From Adlercreutzia sp. ZJ304 (GTDB lineage: Bacteria > Actinomycetota > Coriobacteriia > Coriobacteriales > Eggerthellaceae): a stretch of 64,000 nt of DNA. The number at the start of each line of letters is the position of its first letter. The first letter of the stretch is position 1. The position numbers were made by a program, and so were the translations under genes. The DNA is taken from the NCBI RefSeq assembly GCF_011039075.1, contig NZ_JAAKEG010000007.1, positions 62,001 through 126,000 of the forward strand, given 5' to 3'. Below, one piece after another: positions 43,596-51,616 of this stretch. The notes beneath the pieces are model-generated. The model made no database searches, was not told where the DNA came from, and was given only the letters and a program-made list of their open reading frames with translations.

Positions 43596-43628
43596 ACTGA
43601 TAGTATAGTACATACTCAGTATGATATT
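43588..43628 (-). promoter_or_regulatory. AbiE operator: 13-bp perfect inverted repeat over the abiEi start
   Basis: AATATCATACTGA (43588-43600) and TCAGTATGATATT (43616-43628) are exact complements 15 bases apart. The abiEi ATG lies in the left arm. TATACT between the arms, read leftward, can serve as -10. It matches the known AbiEi mode of negative autoregulation. Confidence 0.75.
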
Positions 43629-43823
43629 CCGTCAGAAATGCTAGTTCCAACTGGTTAGCAAAAATCGCGTCAGAAAAGATCAAGCTGGTAATCCTCATCC
43701 ATGATTCAACATCAGTGGATGTAGACACATTTTTAAACACTCGAGTCCAAAGGAAAACTTTTACCACTGTACGCAAGAAAAATGCTGCTAGCACAAATGT
43801 GCTCGCTAAAAAACACCTGCCCT

Positions 43824-44447
43824 CTAATTACCTGTATTCTTTTTCACAGCATCGTCGTAATCATTAACAAAGAGCTTCAACAAGTCGCCTTGCTTTAATT
43901 TGTGTTTTTCGCCCATATCTTTACGCAATTGCATAAGGACCTTTTCCATACCATGAAGAACCGCATAAGGATCGCTTAATTGTTTACTGCTTATGAGACG
44001 CCACTCATCCCATTTTTGTATGGCCTTGGAAGAACCCCACAACGTTAAGCCTTGGTTAAACTCCATCATGTCCTTCAGAATCGCATCCTGAGTGTACTCA
44101 TTCCCGCTTTTTGTTGATTCGAGCATTTTGTAGAAAATTTCAACTAACTGCGTATAGGGCTTTTCGCGATGTTCCCTTAGGTATTCTTGCTGCTTATGTT
44201 TATTTGATAGCACGTTGTTAATAATTGCGCCACAAACAACAGTAAAAATGGAAACAGCCCCGGTTATCAATGCAACAACAATCGCCGCATCCAATGTTGA
44301 CAAGCTATCGAAAAAGGATACTAGCCCACCACTTACATTGTTAATCAAAAAAGAAAGACCAAAAACAATGATCGCGACAACAAAAGCTAAAGTAATAAGT
44401 CCTTTAAGAATAGCCCAAAACGATTGATTGCTGCTGTTGCTTTCCAT
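43824..44447 (-). CDS. Two-TM protein with cytoplasmic helical domain
   Basis: 207 residues. Two membrane helices at about residues 14-36 (LKGLITLAFVVAIIVFGLSF) and 52-78 (DAAIVVALITGAVSIFTVVC), then 125 mostly helical, charged residues (NKHKQQEYLREHREKPYTQL to LLKLFVNDYDDAVKKN). No named domain recognised. It ends the island and starts 6 bases after the guaA stop on the same strand, so it may be read from the guaA promoter, which would give constant expression. A membrane-bound defence or immunity protein is possible. Confidence 0.72.
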   Translation of the reverse strand: MESNSSNQSFWAILKGLITLAFVVAIIVFGLSFLINNVSGGLVSFFDSLSTLDAAIVVALITGAVSIFTVVCGAIINNVLSNKHKQQEYLREHREKPYTQLVEIFYKMLESTKSGNEYTQDAILKDMMEFNQGLTLWGSSKAIQKWDEWRLISSKQLSDPYAVLHGMEKVLMQLRKDMGEKHKLKQGDLLKLFVNDYDDAVKKNTGN

Positions 44448-44452
44448 GCGCG

Positions 44453-44466
44453 CCTATTCCCACTCT
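44453..44466. other. Attachment-site core, guaA copy
   Basis: CCTATTCCCACTCT covers the end of guaA and its TAG stop and is identical to 36262-36275. Integration here restores the guaA 3' end. Confidence 0.6.
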
Positions 44467-46136
44467 ATCGTCGCGGGCGGCTTGCTGGTTATGTCGTACA
44501 CCACGCGGTTAACGCCGGGCACTTCAGCCACAATGCGCGAGCTTACACGCGCCAACACATCATAAGGCAACTTAGCCCAGTCAGCAGTCATCGCATCAGA
44601 GCTCTCCACCGCACGCAGAATAATCGGGCGCGCATATGTGCGCTCATCCCCCATAACACCCACGCTCTTAATATCCGGCAACACGGCGAAATACTGCCAC
44701 ACTGAGCGCTCTACTTCAGGACCCCCAGCCACATCGCGCACGTGTTCACCATTGCGCACACCACTCTCAACAAACAAACGCTCGTTGTACGCATCCAACT
44801 CTTCACGCACAATTGCATCCGCATTCTTCAAAATCTCCAATTTCTCAGGCGTTACATCGCCAATAATACGAATAGCCAAACCGGGTCCCGGGAACGGCTG
44901 CCTGTGAACAATATAATCGGGCAAACCCAGCGCCGTGCCCAGCGCACGCACCTCATCTTTAAAGAAATGATCCAACGGCTCAATCAAATCAAAATGTACG
45001 CCCTCAGGAAACGGAATCAAATTATGATGACTCTTAATGGTCGATGCCTTGCCGCCAGTCTTGCGCGCACCGCTCTCAATAATGTCGGGATAAATCGTAC
45101 CCTGCGCCAAAAACTTCACGCCATCCAATTCCTCAGCAACCGCAAAAAATTCTTTCCAGAACTGAGTGCCAATAATACGGCGCTTCTCCTCTGGCTCAAC
45201 AACACCTGCCAGCAGCTGCGCATAGCGCTCTTCGGCATGCACGTGCACAAAATCCACGTCAAACTGCTTCGTAAAAACCTCTTCAACCTCTTCGGGTTCA
45301 TTCTTGCGAAGCAGACCATGATTCACAAACACACAAACCAGCTGCTTTCCAATAGCGCGCGCACATAGCGCCGCCACAACACTTGAGTCCACGCCACCCG
45401 AAAGACCCAAAATCACACGATTATCGCCCACAGTCTGGCGAATAACCGCCACTGAATCCTCAATAATAGAATCCATAGTCCAGTCCGGCACAAGCCCGCA
45501 AATATCAAATAAGAAATTTGCCAACATTTTCTGACCATGCGGCGTATGGCGCACCTCGGGATGGAATTGCGTTGCATACAGCCGTCGCTCGGCACACTCC
45601 ATAGATGCCACCGGACACACATCAGTTTGCGAAGTTACAACAAACCCTTCAGGTACGCGGCTAACCGCATCGCGGTGGCTCATCCATACCGTCTGCTGCG
45701 CAGGCGTATCCCCAAACAACGCCGATGCCGCCCCACCCGCGCCGTCCACATCATCACCCGCACCGCCAGCGCCGCCCCCATCGCAGCGCGTCAAAGACGC
45801 AGGTCCATACTCGCCCTTTTCGGTATGACCAACTTCGCCACCTAAAGCCACCGCCATAGCCTGCTGCCCATAACAAAAACCCAGCACGGGAATACCCAGC
45901 TCTAAAATTCCCGGATCAATCGCAGGAGCATCTTCCGCATACACACTAGCCGGTCCGCCCGACAATATTATTGCTGCAGGTGCTGCCTCAGTCACCTCAG
46001 CCGCAGTTATGTCGCACGGCACAATCTCGGAGTATACATGCAAATCACGCACGCGCCGAGCAATCAACTGCCCGTACTGTGCGCCAAAATCTACGACTAT
46101 TACCTTTTGTTGCGAAGTTGCGGAATTTGCAGCCAC
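44454..46136 (-). CDS. guaA: GMP synthase (glutamine-hydrolysing)
   Basis: 560 residues; converts XMP to GMP using glutamine and ATP. Residues 10-205 are the class I glutamine amidotransferase (GFCYGQQAMA with the catalytic Cys, TQFHPEVRH with His and Glu). The ATP pyrophosphatase has GLSGGVDSSVVAALCA and the C-terminus is the dimerisation domain ending in TIEWE. About 35 residues longer than the usual form, mainly because of a Gly/Ala/Asp-rich insert (SLTRCDGGGAGGAGDDVDGA) in the amidotransferase domain. GTG start with GAAAGGGTG ahead. The 3' end is the target of the proposed island. Confidence 0.97.
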   Translation of the reverse strand: MAANSATSQQKVIVVDFGAQYGQLIARRVRDLHVYSEIVPCDITAAEVTEAAPAAIILSGGPASVYAEDAPAIDPGILELGIPVLGFCYGQQAMAVALGGEVGHTEKGEYGPASLTRCDGGGAGGAGDDVDGAGGAASALFGDTPAQQTVWMSHRDAVSRVPEGFVVTSQTDVCPVASMECAERRLYATQFHPEVRHTPHGQKMLANFLFDICGLVPDWTMDSIIEDSVAVIRQTVGDNRVILGLSGGVDSSVVAALCARAIGKQLVCVFVNHGLLRKNEPEEVEEVFTKQFDVDFVHVHAEERYAQLLAGVVEPEEKRRIIGTQFWKEFFAVAEELDGVKFLAQGTIYPDIIESGARKTGGKASTIKSHHNLIPFPEGVHFDLIEPLDHFFKDEVRALGTALGLPDYIVHRQPFPGPGLAIRIIGDVTPEKLEILKNADAIVREELDAYNERLFVESGVRNGEHVRDVAGGPEVERSVWQYFAVLPDIKSVGVMGDERTYARPIILRAVESSDAMTADWAKLPYDVLARVSSRIVAEVPGVNRVVYDITSKPPATIEWE

Positions 46137-46210
46137 AGAGCACCCTTTCTACGGCGGGAAATAACCCAATCATTATACCGACAAAGCGACATATTTGCCG
46201 AAAGATTGAC

Positions 46211-46312
46211 CTGCGCTCCGCAGCCATCTACACTCCGCCATCATCTGCGCTCCGCAGCTATATGCACTCCGCCATCATCTACACTCTGCACCTATCTGCG
46301 CCCCGCCACCCG
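46211..46312. repeat. Six tandem 17-bp repeats upstream of guaA
   Basis: Six consecutive 17-base units starting at 46211 (CTGCGCTCCGCAGCCAT, CTACACTCCGCCATCAT, and variants) follow the pattern CT-R-C-R-CTCCGC-N5-AT. The gap between guaA and the phosphatase gene is otherwise without genes. There are no unique spacers, so it is not CRISPR. Confidence 0.85.
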
Positions 46313-46364
46313 CAGCGCACGCTATGCCAGCGCCCGCTCTAAGCGCCTCTGCCCTTCATGCCCG

Positions 46365-47219
46365 TCAAACCAAATACAAATCTCGCAAATACGCTTGTTT
46401 ATCAGGACCAAAATCCAACGCCCGAACAAAATAATTGTCCAACGATCCATACGAATTCGCGACCGCCGTCATCATCGCCTCAAAGTAGCACTTATTAGCA
46501 AACGCATACGCATTTACATCGTTATCCAACCCGCGCGCAACTGTCTTATCAGCCAATAACGACCTTAGAACTTCAGCCCAGCCACGCACAAACAAATTTG
46601 TAGCCAAGTAGTCGCTCAAAATATATTTCATAGGCACACCCAGCGCATATTCCACAAGCACAGTAGCCATACCAGTTCTATCTTTGCCCTGAGTACAGTG
46701 CCAAAGCGTAGCACCCTTAGGCGCATCCAATAAATCATGCAGAAATTCGCTATACGCCCGAATGCCCGCTGCGCCCAACACGCTTCGCGGATACAGCTCC
46801 TCTATCATTTCATACGGCTTATCTATATACGCTACAAGCGTGCGAAAGTCTCGCGCAGGTCCACTGCCAGTTATGCCCACAGCCTCCTGAGTGAAAACCG
46901 GCAAATGCACATACTTCACGCCGCTCATTAAAGGCTTCGGATCGGGGTCCTTCTCCACTTCAGAATTAGTGCGAAAATCAACCACACAATCAACTTCGTG
47001 CATATGTAGCAGCTGCTTAATATCTTCCAAAGTAGCATCGTGCAGCGCACTAGAACGCACCAGCCGCCTTCGCGCAATTCGCCGATCATCCGCCGCTGGC
47101 ATGCCGCCTAAATCTCTTGCATTCGCCACACCGCGTAGCTTAATGTGTCCAAAATTGCGAAACCCGGGAATATCATGCGGCACAGTTGGAGCACACAATG
47201 CTGCAAGCCTATCAGTCAT
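46365..47219 (-). CDS. Tyrosine/dual-specificity-like protein phosphatase
   Basis: 284 residues of the bacterial Y_phosphatase3 type: the N-terminal RGVANARDLGGMPA loop, VDFRTNSEVEKDPDP with the general-acid region, and the P-loop HCTQGKDRTG (C-x5-R) near residue 178. Related enzymes dephosphorylate phosphotyrosine and sometimes phosphoinositides. No kinase is adjacent. It precedes guaA on the same strand with a 228-base gap holding the 17-bp repeats. Confidence 0.87.
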   Translation of the reverse strand: MTDRLAALCAPTVPHDIPGFRNFGHIKLRGVANARDLGGMPAADDRRIARRRLVRSSALHDATLEDIKQLLHMHEVDCVVDFRTNSEVEKDPDPKPLMSGVKYVHLPVFTQEAVGITGSGPARDFRTLVAYIDKPYEMIEELYPRSVLGAAGIRAYSEFLHDLLDAPKGATLWHCTQGKDRTGMATVLVEYALGVPMKYILSDYLATNLFVRGWAEVLRSLLADKTVARGLDNDVNAYAFANKCYFEAMMTAVANSYGSLDNYFVRALDFGPDKQAYLRDLYLV

Positions 47220-47370
47220 ATCTATTCCAATCAGTAGTCAAAGAATGTTTATATGCATAATAGGCAAGCACTTGATAATATTTCTCGCCCACAGCCAATC
47301 GCTACCCAATAGTTAAAAACCTGTTATCCGCCGAACATCACCGCGTTCAACCCGCATAGACATACCCGCC

Positions 47371-47434
47371 ACACCACCCACCGCAAATCGCGCGTCGCCA
47401 TCACACCACCCGCCGCAAATCGCACGTCGCCATC
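47371..47434. repeat. Two tandem 32-bp repeats
   Basis: Units 47371-47402 and 47403-47434 (starting ACACCACCCACCGCAAATCG) agree at 30 of 32 bases. They lie between the phosphatase gene and the MITE-like copy, within a 496-bp region (47220-47715) that has no protein gene. Confidence 0.8.
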
Positions 47435-47461
47435 GCACCACAAAGCCCAACTTTTTCAGCA

Positions 47462-47614
47462 GAAAATGGTCAAAACTTCCGACTTTCCACATTCAAAAAG
47501 GGCAAACAGTACCCAACAATGTATCGATAAGTGCTGTTTGCCCAGTGTTCTCCACAATTCAAGTTAGCTATACGGCGCTATGACCGTGGAAAGCTGGAAG
47601 TTTTGACCATTTTT
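47462..47614. repeat. MITE-like element, copy 2
   Basis: 153 bp with terminal inverted repeats 47462-47489 and 47587-47614, nearly identical to those of the element at 17215-17379. Inside, GGGCAAACAG and CTGTTTGCCC form another stem, present only in this copy. It ends 15 bases before the promoter of the metal-resistance operon. Confidence 0.85.
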
Positions 47615-47628
47615 AGGATTAAAACCTA

Positions 47629-47674
47629 TTGACACACTCCTATTCATACATATACTTATGAATAGTTGTTCATA
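47629..47674 (+). promoter_or_regulatory. Promoter and ArsR-type operators of the cadmium/zinc resistance operon
   Basis: TTGACA (47629-47634) and TATACT (47651-47656) are 16 bases apart. ATTCATA/TATGAAT (47642-47663) spans the -10 box and TATGAA/TTCATA (47657-47674) overlaps it downstream, the ATGAA-n-TTCAT style bound by ArsR/SmtB-type metal sensors. The downstream ArsR protein would repress until metal binds. Confidence 0.75.
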
Positions 47675-47715
47675 TGTTTATGTGAATGCCCAAACAAGCA
47701 ACCCTAGGAGCTATC

Positions 47716-48123
47716 ATGTCAGACGAAACAACCGGCGTAATAACAGAAGCCGAAAACGTACTAAAAGGCAACTGCGGTTGTGGCTGCACATGCCCGCTAG
47801 AGCCAGTCGAAACCACAGCTGACTGCCCATTTGAAGCCATGCCTGAAGACGAACTGCTCTACGATCTAGCCGACTTATTCAAAGTTTTCGCCGATACAAC
47901 ACGCATCAAAATCCTCTACGCCCTTATGCGCACACCGCGCTGTGTGGCTGATATCGCCGAAATAATTGGCGCAACCCAAAGCGCAGTGTCTCATCAGCTG
48001 CGCATACTGAAGCAAGCTCATTTGGTGAAGTTCCAGCGAGACGGCAAAAATGTTATCTACTCGCTCTCCGATAACCACGTATACACCATGCTGGCGCAAG
48101 GCATGACACATATCTGCGAATAA
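47716..48123 (+). CDS. cadC: CadC-like ArsR-family metal-sensing repressor
   Basis: 135 residues from the ATG at 47716, 5 bases after TAGGAG; an in-frame ATG at 47686 lacks a site. N-terminal cysteine-rich stretch NCGCGCTCPLEP provides soft-metal ligands, and DCPFEAMP adds another Cys. The winged helix covers FKVFADTTRIKILYALMRTP (with the ELCVCDLA-like element replaced by PRCVADIAEII) and SAVSHQLRILKQ. First of three genes with a metal-binding protein and a P-type ATPase. Likely senses Cd(II), Pb(II) or Zn(II). Confidence 0.9.
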   Translation: MSDETTGVITEAENVLKGNCGCGCTCPLEPVETTADCPFEAMPEDELLYDLADLFKVFADTTRIKILYALMRTPRCVADIAEIIGATQSAVSHQLRILKQAHLVKFQRDGKNVIYSLSDNHVYTMLAQGMTHICE

Positions 48124-48153
48124 GCGCACAAATAAATCAAGAAAGGAACCAAT

Positions 48154-48372
48154 ATGAAACGCTCATTCAAGCTGCAAGACCTAGACTGCGCAAATTGTGC
48201 ATCAAAAATGGAATGCGACATAAACAAACTAACAGGCGTAAACAGCGCAAGCATTAATTTTATGACCAGCAAGCTAACCCTAGATGCCGACGACGCTTCT
48301 TTCAGCGAAGTCCTAAGCCAAGCTCAGGCAATCTGCACAAAATACGAGCCCGATTGCACAATAGTAAGGTAG
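48154..48372 (+). CDS. Free-standing HMA-domain metal-binding protein
   Basis: 72 residues, a complete heavy-metal-associated domain: KLQDLDCANCASKMECDINK with the CxxC pair at about residues 12-15, then NFMTSKLTLDAD. AAGAAAGGA precedes the ATG. In most Cd/Zn ATPases this domain is the N-terminus of the pump. Here the next gene lacks it, so the domain acts as a separate chaperone-like subunit. Highest similarity in form to the CadA/ZntA N-terminal domain (DCANC). Confidence 0.87.
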   Translation: MKRSFKLQDLDCANCASKMECDINKLTGVNSASINFMTSKLTLDADDASFSEVLSQAQAICTKYEPDCTIVR

Positions 48373-48438
48373 TCAGTGCCAAACCACATAAGCACTCACC
48401 GCACTAATCACCCAAAGCAACTCCAATAGGACAGCACG

Positions 48439-50361
48439 ATGAACAAAAAACAAATTCGCTGGCGCAATCGCATACTACTCGCCCTAGTCTTATTCTTCGC
48501 AATTCTTATCTGCGAGAACACCGGTCTAATTGAACTAGTTTTTGGCAGCGCAAATGCGCTATATGCAGAATTTATCCTATTCCTAATCCCTTATGCAATC
48601 GCAGGCTACGACGTGCTAATAAAAGCCGCGCGTAATCTGGCGAAAGGTCACGGACTAGACGAAAACTTCCTAATGGCAATAGCCACGCTAGGCGCATTCG
48701 CGCTAGTATTTTTCCCCGACTCTGAACCACACATGGCAGAAGGCGCAGCTGTAATGCTTTTCTACCAAGTAGGCGAACTATTCCAAAGCTACGCCGTGGG
48801 AAAATCGCGCAAGTCTATATCGGACATGATGAGCATAATGCCCGAATACGCAAACATTATGCGCAACGGCAAGCTAGAACAAGTTGACCCTTACGACGTG
48901 CCTCTAGGCAGCGAAATCATCGTAAAACCCGGAGAGCGCATTCCGCTAGACGGCATAGTCCAATCGGGCGATTCGCAAATTGACACATCGGCTCTAACGG
49001 GCGAATCGGCACCGCGCAGCGCGCACGAAGGCGACGAAGTAATATCGGGTTGCGTAAATCTCAGCGGCACGCTTACTGTAAAAACCACAAAACCCTATGC
49101 AGACTCAACCGTAAGCCGCATTTTGGAATTGGTAGAAAACGCCGCCGACAAAAAAGCCCACACCGAAAATTTCATTACGCGCTTTGCACGCTACTACACC
49201 CCAATTGTGGTGGCGCTTGCCGCCGCTATAGCCATACTGCCGCCGCTTATCGTAGGTGGTAATTTGGCTGATTGGATACTGCGCGGCTTAACATTTCTTG
49301 TAGTTTCATGCCCGTGCGCGCTGGTTATTTCGGTACCGCTGTCGTTCTTTGGAGGCATAGGCGGAGCATCAAAACGCGGAATACTTATAAAAGGCTCAAA
49401 TTACCTAGAAGCACTCTCGCAAGTAGACACGGTGGTTTTCGACAAAACTGGCACGCTTACATCTGGCACATTCGCAGTAACCAATATAATTCCTGCACCG
49501 AATTTCACTGAAGCCCGGCTCTTGGAGCTTGCGGCGCTTGCCGAAGCGTTCTCAAACCACCCAATCGCCATGTCGATACAGCGCGCCTATAAGGGCACTA
49601 TAGATATCCACAGCATAGACAGCAACGAAGAAATATGCGGTCGGGGCACGAAAGTAATTACAAACGGGCGCACCATTTTGGCTGGCAACGATAAGCTTAT
49701 GAACGTAAACGGTATTGCCTTTACGCCTGAAAATTTCGCGGGAACACAGGTGCATATAGCACTAGATAACACCTATGCCGGCACCATCGTTATTGGCGAT
49801 GCGGTAAAAAGCGATTCAAAGCAAGCAATAGCAGAATTGCACGCAGAAGGTGTGCACCGCACCGTAATGCTTACCGGCGACCATACAGCAGTTGCCGAAG
49901 CGGTTGCAAGCAGTCTAGGCGTAGACGAAGTGTGCGCCGAACTACTCCCCCAAGATAAAGTTGCAGAAATTGAAAAACTACTAGCAAGCAATCACAGCAC
50001 TAACGCAAACAAGAGCAAAGTGGCATTCGTGGGCGACGGCATAAACGATGCCCCTGTTCTTATGCGCGCCGATGTAGGTATCGCCATGGGCGGCATGGGA
50101 TCAGATGCGGCCATAGAAGCTGCAGACATCGTGTTAATGGATGACCAACCATCCAAAATAGCACTTGCGTTAAAAATTGCGAAGAAAACTATGCGTATCG
50201 TGTGGCAAAACATCATATTTGCATTAGGAATTAAATTCGCAGTATTAATACTGGCGGCGCTTGGCATAGCCAATATGTGGATGGCTGTTTTCGCCGATGT
50301 TGGGGTGGCCGTTCTTGCCATCTTAAACGCAATGCGCGCTATGCGAACGGGAAATCTGTAA
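48439..50361 (+). CDS. cadA: Cadmium/zinc-exporting P-type ATPase (P1B-2)
   Basis: 640 residues, shorter than the usual 700-900 because the N-terminal HMA domain is encoded separately. Metal site SCPCALVISVPLSF in TM6, phosphorylation loop DKTGTLTSG, phosphatase motif LTGESAPR, and hinge GDGINDAPVLMRADVGIAMG. The CPC-x4-SxP and DKTGT pattern is typical of Zn/Cd/Pb pumps. Exports metal through the membrane; under control of the ArsR gene. Confidence 0.95.
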   Translation: MNKKQIRWRNRILLALVLFFAILICENTGLIELVFGSANALYAEFILFLIPYAIAGYDVLIKAARNLAKGHGLDENFLMAIATLGAFALVFFPDSEPHMAEGAAVMLFYQVGELFQSYAVGKSRKSISDMMSIMPEYANIMRNGKLEQVDPYDVPLGSEIIVKPGERIPLDGIVQSGDSQIDTSALTGESAPRSAHEGDEVISGCVNLSGTLTVKTTKPYADSTVSRILELVENAADKKAHTENFITRFARYYTPIVVALAAAIAILPPLIVGGNLADWILRGLTFLVVSCPCALVISVPLSFFGGIGGASKRGILIKGSNYLEALSQVDTVVFDKTGTLTSGTFAVTNIIPAPNFTEARLLELAALAEAFSNHPIAMSIQRAYKGTIDIHSIDSNEEICGRGTKVITNGRTILAGNDKLMNVNGIAFTPENFAGTQVHIALDNTYAGTIVIGDAVKSDSKQAIAELHAEGVHRTVMLTGDHTAVAEAVASSLGVDEVCAELLPQDKVAEIEKLLASNHSTNANKSKVAFVGDGINDAPVLMRADVGIAMGGMGSDAAIEAADIVLMDDQPSKIALALKIAKKTMRIVWQNIIFALGIKFAVLILAALGIANMWMAVFADVGVAVLAILNAMRAMRTGNL

Positions 50362-50395
50362 GTCCTGCAGTCTGTAGGCCTTACGTCAAAAAGTG

Positions 50396-51142
50396 TCAAG
50401 AAAGTGTGCAAGGGTTGGGGCTTTCCGTCCTGATGCACTCTTGTATTACATAGCCAGCCATCATTTGACCAGCTATGGGCGGCATATACGAATGTGTACC
50501 CAATTCGGTGCGCTCTCTGCGCGGCGCACCCTCCTGCGGCTTCACCTTTGCAGGCTTTTCGGTAGAGTAAAGTACCTGCATGTTGCGCACTCCCCTATCG
50601 CGCGCAATCTTTCGCATTTCGCGACAAAACGGACAGCCCTTGGTTTCGAATAAATCGGCAAAAACAAGCTTAGTCGGATCTGAACGATTAGCCATCCCCA
50701 TAGAGGATATCAGCGGTATTTCGCGACTATTCGCATACTGCGCTATTGCCGCTTTCGCTGTCAGTGTGTCTACTGCATCCACTATATAATCCGGATGCCC
50801 AAACGGCTCTAGCAATTCAGCAATATTTTCCTCAAGCACAAAAGCATCTAACACTTGCACTTGTGCCTTAGGGTTAATGTCTGCAGCCATATTGCGCATA
50901 ACATCTACCTTGCGCTGACCAACCGTGCTAATAAATGCAATAACTTGCCTGTTTATATTGCTAGGTTCTACCCGATCTTTATCTACAAACAGAAAACGTC
51001 CTACACCGCCGCGCACAAGAGCCTCCGCGCACGCAGAACCAACACCACCTAAACCTATAACTGCCACATAAGAAGCAGAAAGCTTCGACAGCCCCTCGTC
51101 TCCGAGAAGCCGCCGAAGCCTCGATTTAGAATCTTCGCTCAA
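50396..51142 (-). CDS. tcdA: tRNA threonylcarbamoyladenosine dehydratase (TcdA/CsdL-like)
   Basis: About 249 residues. ThiF/E1-like fold: VAVIGLGGVGSACAEALVRG binds ATP, then DKDRVEPSNINRQ and DYIVDAVDTLTAKA with the catalytic Asp/Arg residues. GCPFCREMRKIARDRGV and TELGTHSYMPPIAGQMMAGYV are typical of TcdA, which forms the cyclic ct6A at tRNA position 37. The start is uncertain: no ATG precedes the domain within the free region, so the TTG at 51142, 14 bases after rplL, is the best candidate. The frame runs on into rplL, which is shadow. Confidence 0.85.
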   Translation of the reverse strand: MSEDSKSRLRRLLGDEGLSKLSASYVAVIGLGGVGSACAEALVRGGVGRFLFVDKDRVEPSNINRQVIAFISTVGQRKVDVMRNMAADINPKAQVQVLDAFVLEENIAELLEPFGHPDYIVDAVDTLTAKAAIAQYANSREIPLISSMGMANRSDPTKLVFADLFETKGCPFCREMRKIARDRGVRNMQVLYSTEKPAKVKPQEGAPRRERTELGTHSYMPPIAGQMMAGYVIQECIRTESPNPCTLS

Positions 51143-51155
51143 ATATTCGGAAGAA

Positions 51156-51536
51156 CTATTTAATGGTGACAGCGCCGCCAGCTTCTTCGAGCTTAGCCTT
51201 GATCTCGTCAGCCTTGTCTTGTGCCACACCCTCAGCAACAGGAGTCGGTACGCCCTCAACAGCCTCTTTGGCTTCCTTCAAGCCCAGACCGGTGATCTCA
51301 CGTACAACCTTGATAACAGCAATCTTGTTGTCGCCAAAGCCTTCGAGCACAACATCAAACTCGGTCTTCTCAGCAGCAGCACCAGCGTCGCCACCAGCAG
51401 CAGGAGCAGCAGCCACAGCTACAGGAGCAGCAGCGCTAACGCCAAAAACTTCCTCAAGTTCCTTAACTAGCTCGGAGAGCTCAAGTGCCGGCATCTCCTT
51501 CAAAGCTTCAACTATTTCCTCACGAGTAACAGCCAT
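51156..51536 (-). CDS. rplL: Ribosomal protein L7/L12
   Basis: 126 residues from the ATG at 51536 with AGAAAGAGGA ahead. N-terminal dimerisation helices ([20 protein letters not shown]), Ala/Gly hinge ([20 protein letters not shown]) and C-terminal domain ([27 protein letters not shown]). Stalk protein that recruits translation factors. Standard rplJ-rplL order. Confidence 0.97.
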   Translation of the reverse strand: MAVTREEIVEALKEMPALELSELVKELEEVFGVSAAAPVAVAAAPAAGGDAGAAAEKTEFDVVLEGFGDNKIAVIKVVREITGLGLKEAKEAVEGVPTPVAEGVAQDKADEIKAKLEEAGGAVTIK

Positions 51537-51616
51537 TTTTGTATCCTCTTTCTGTTGTGATGCATCCTGCATCTAAATATTTACTTTATGCAGCATTTAA
51601 GCTGCTGCCGCGAATT

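Larger units (their letters stand above)
36262..44466. mobile_element. Genomic island integrated at the 3' end of guaA
   Basis: The last 14 bases of guaA on the plus strand, CCTATTCCCACTCT at 44453-44466, are repeated exactly at 36262-36275, 8.2 kb away. guaA is read toward the island, so the copy at 44453 keeps its 3' end intact, as in known guaA-targeting elements. The interval contains a tyrosine recombinase pseudogene, toxin-antitoxin, AbiE and several unrecognised genes, and borders a cluster of TGAGTTCA repeats. The island can no longer move by itself because the recombinase is broken. Confidence 0.62.

Noticed and set aside
46211-46312. Possible CRISPR array
   Set aside because: Units are 17 bp head-to-tail with no unique spacers and no cas genes in the window.
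50396-51259. Longer start for the tcdA gene inside rplL
   Set aside because: It would overlap 100 bases of a conserved ribosomal gene, and the added residues do not belong to the family.
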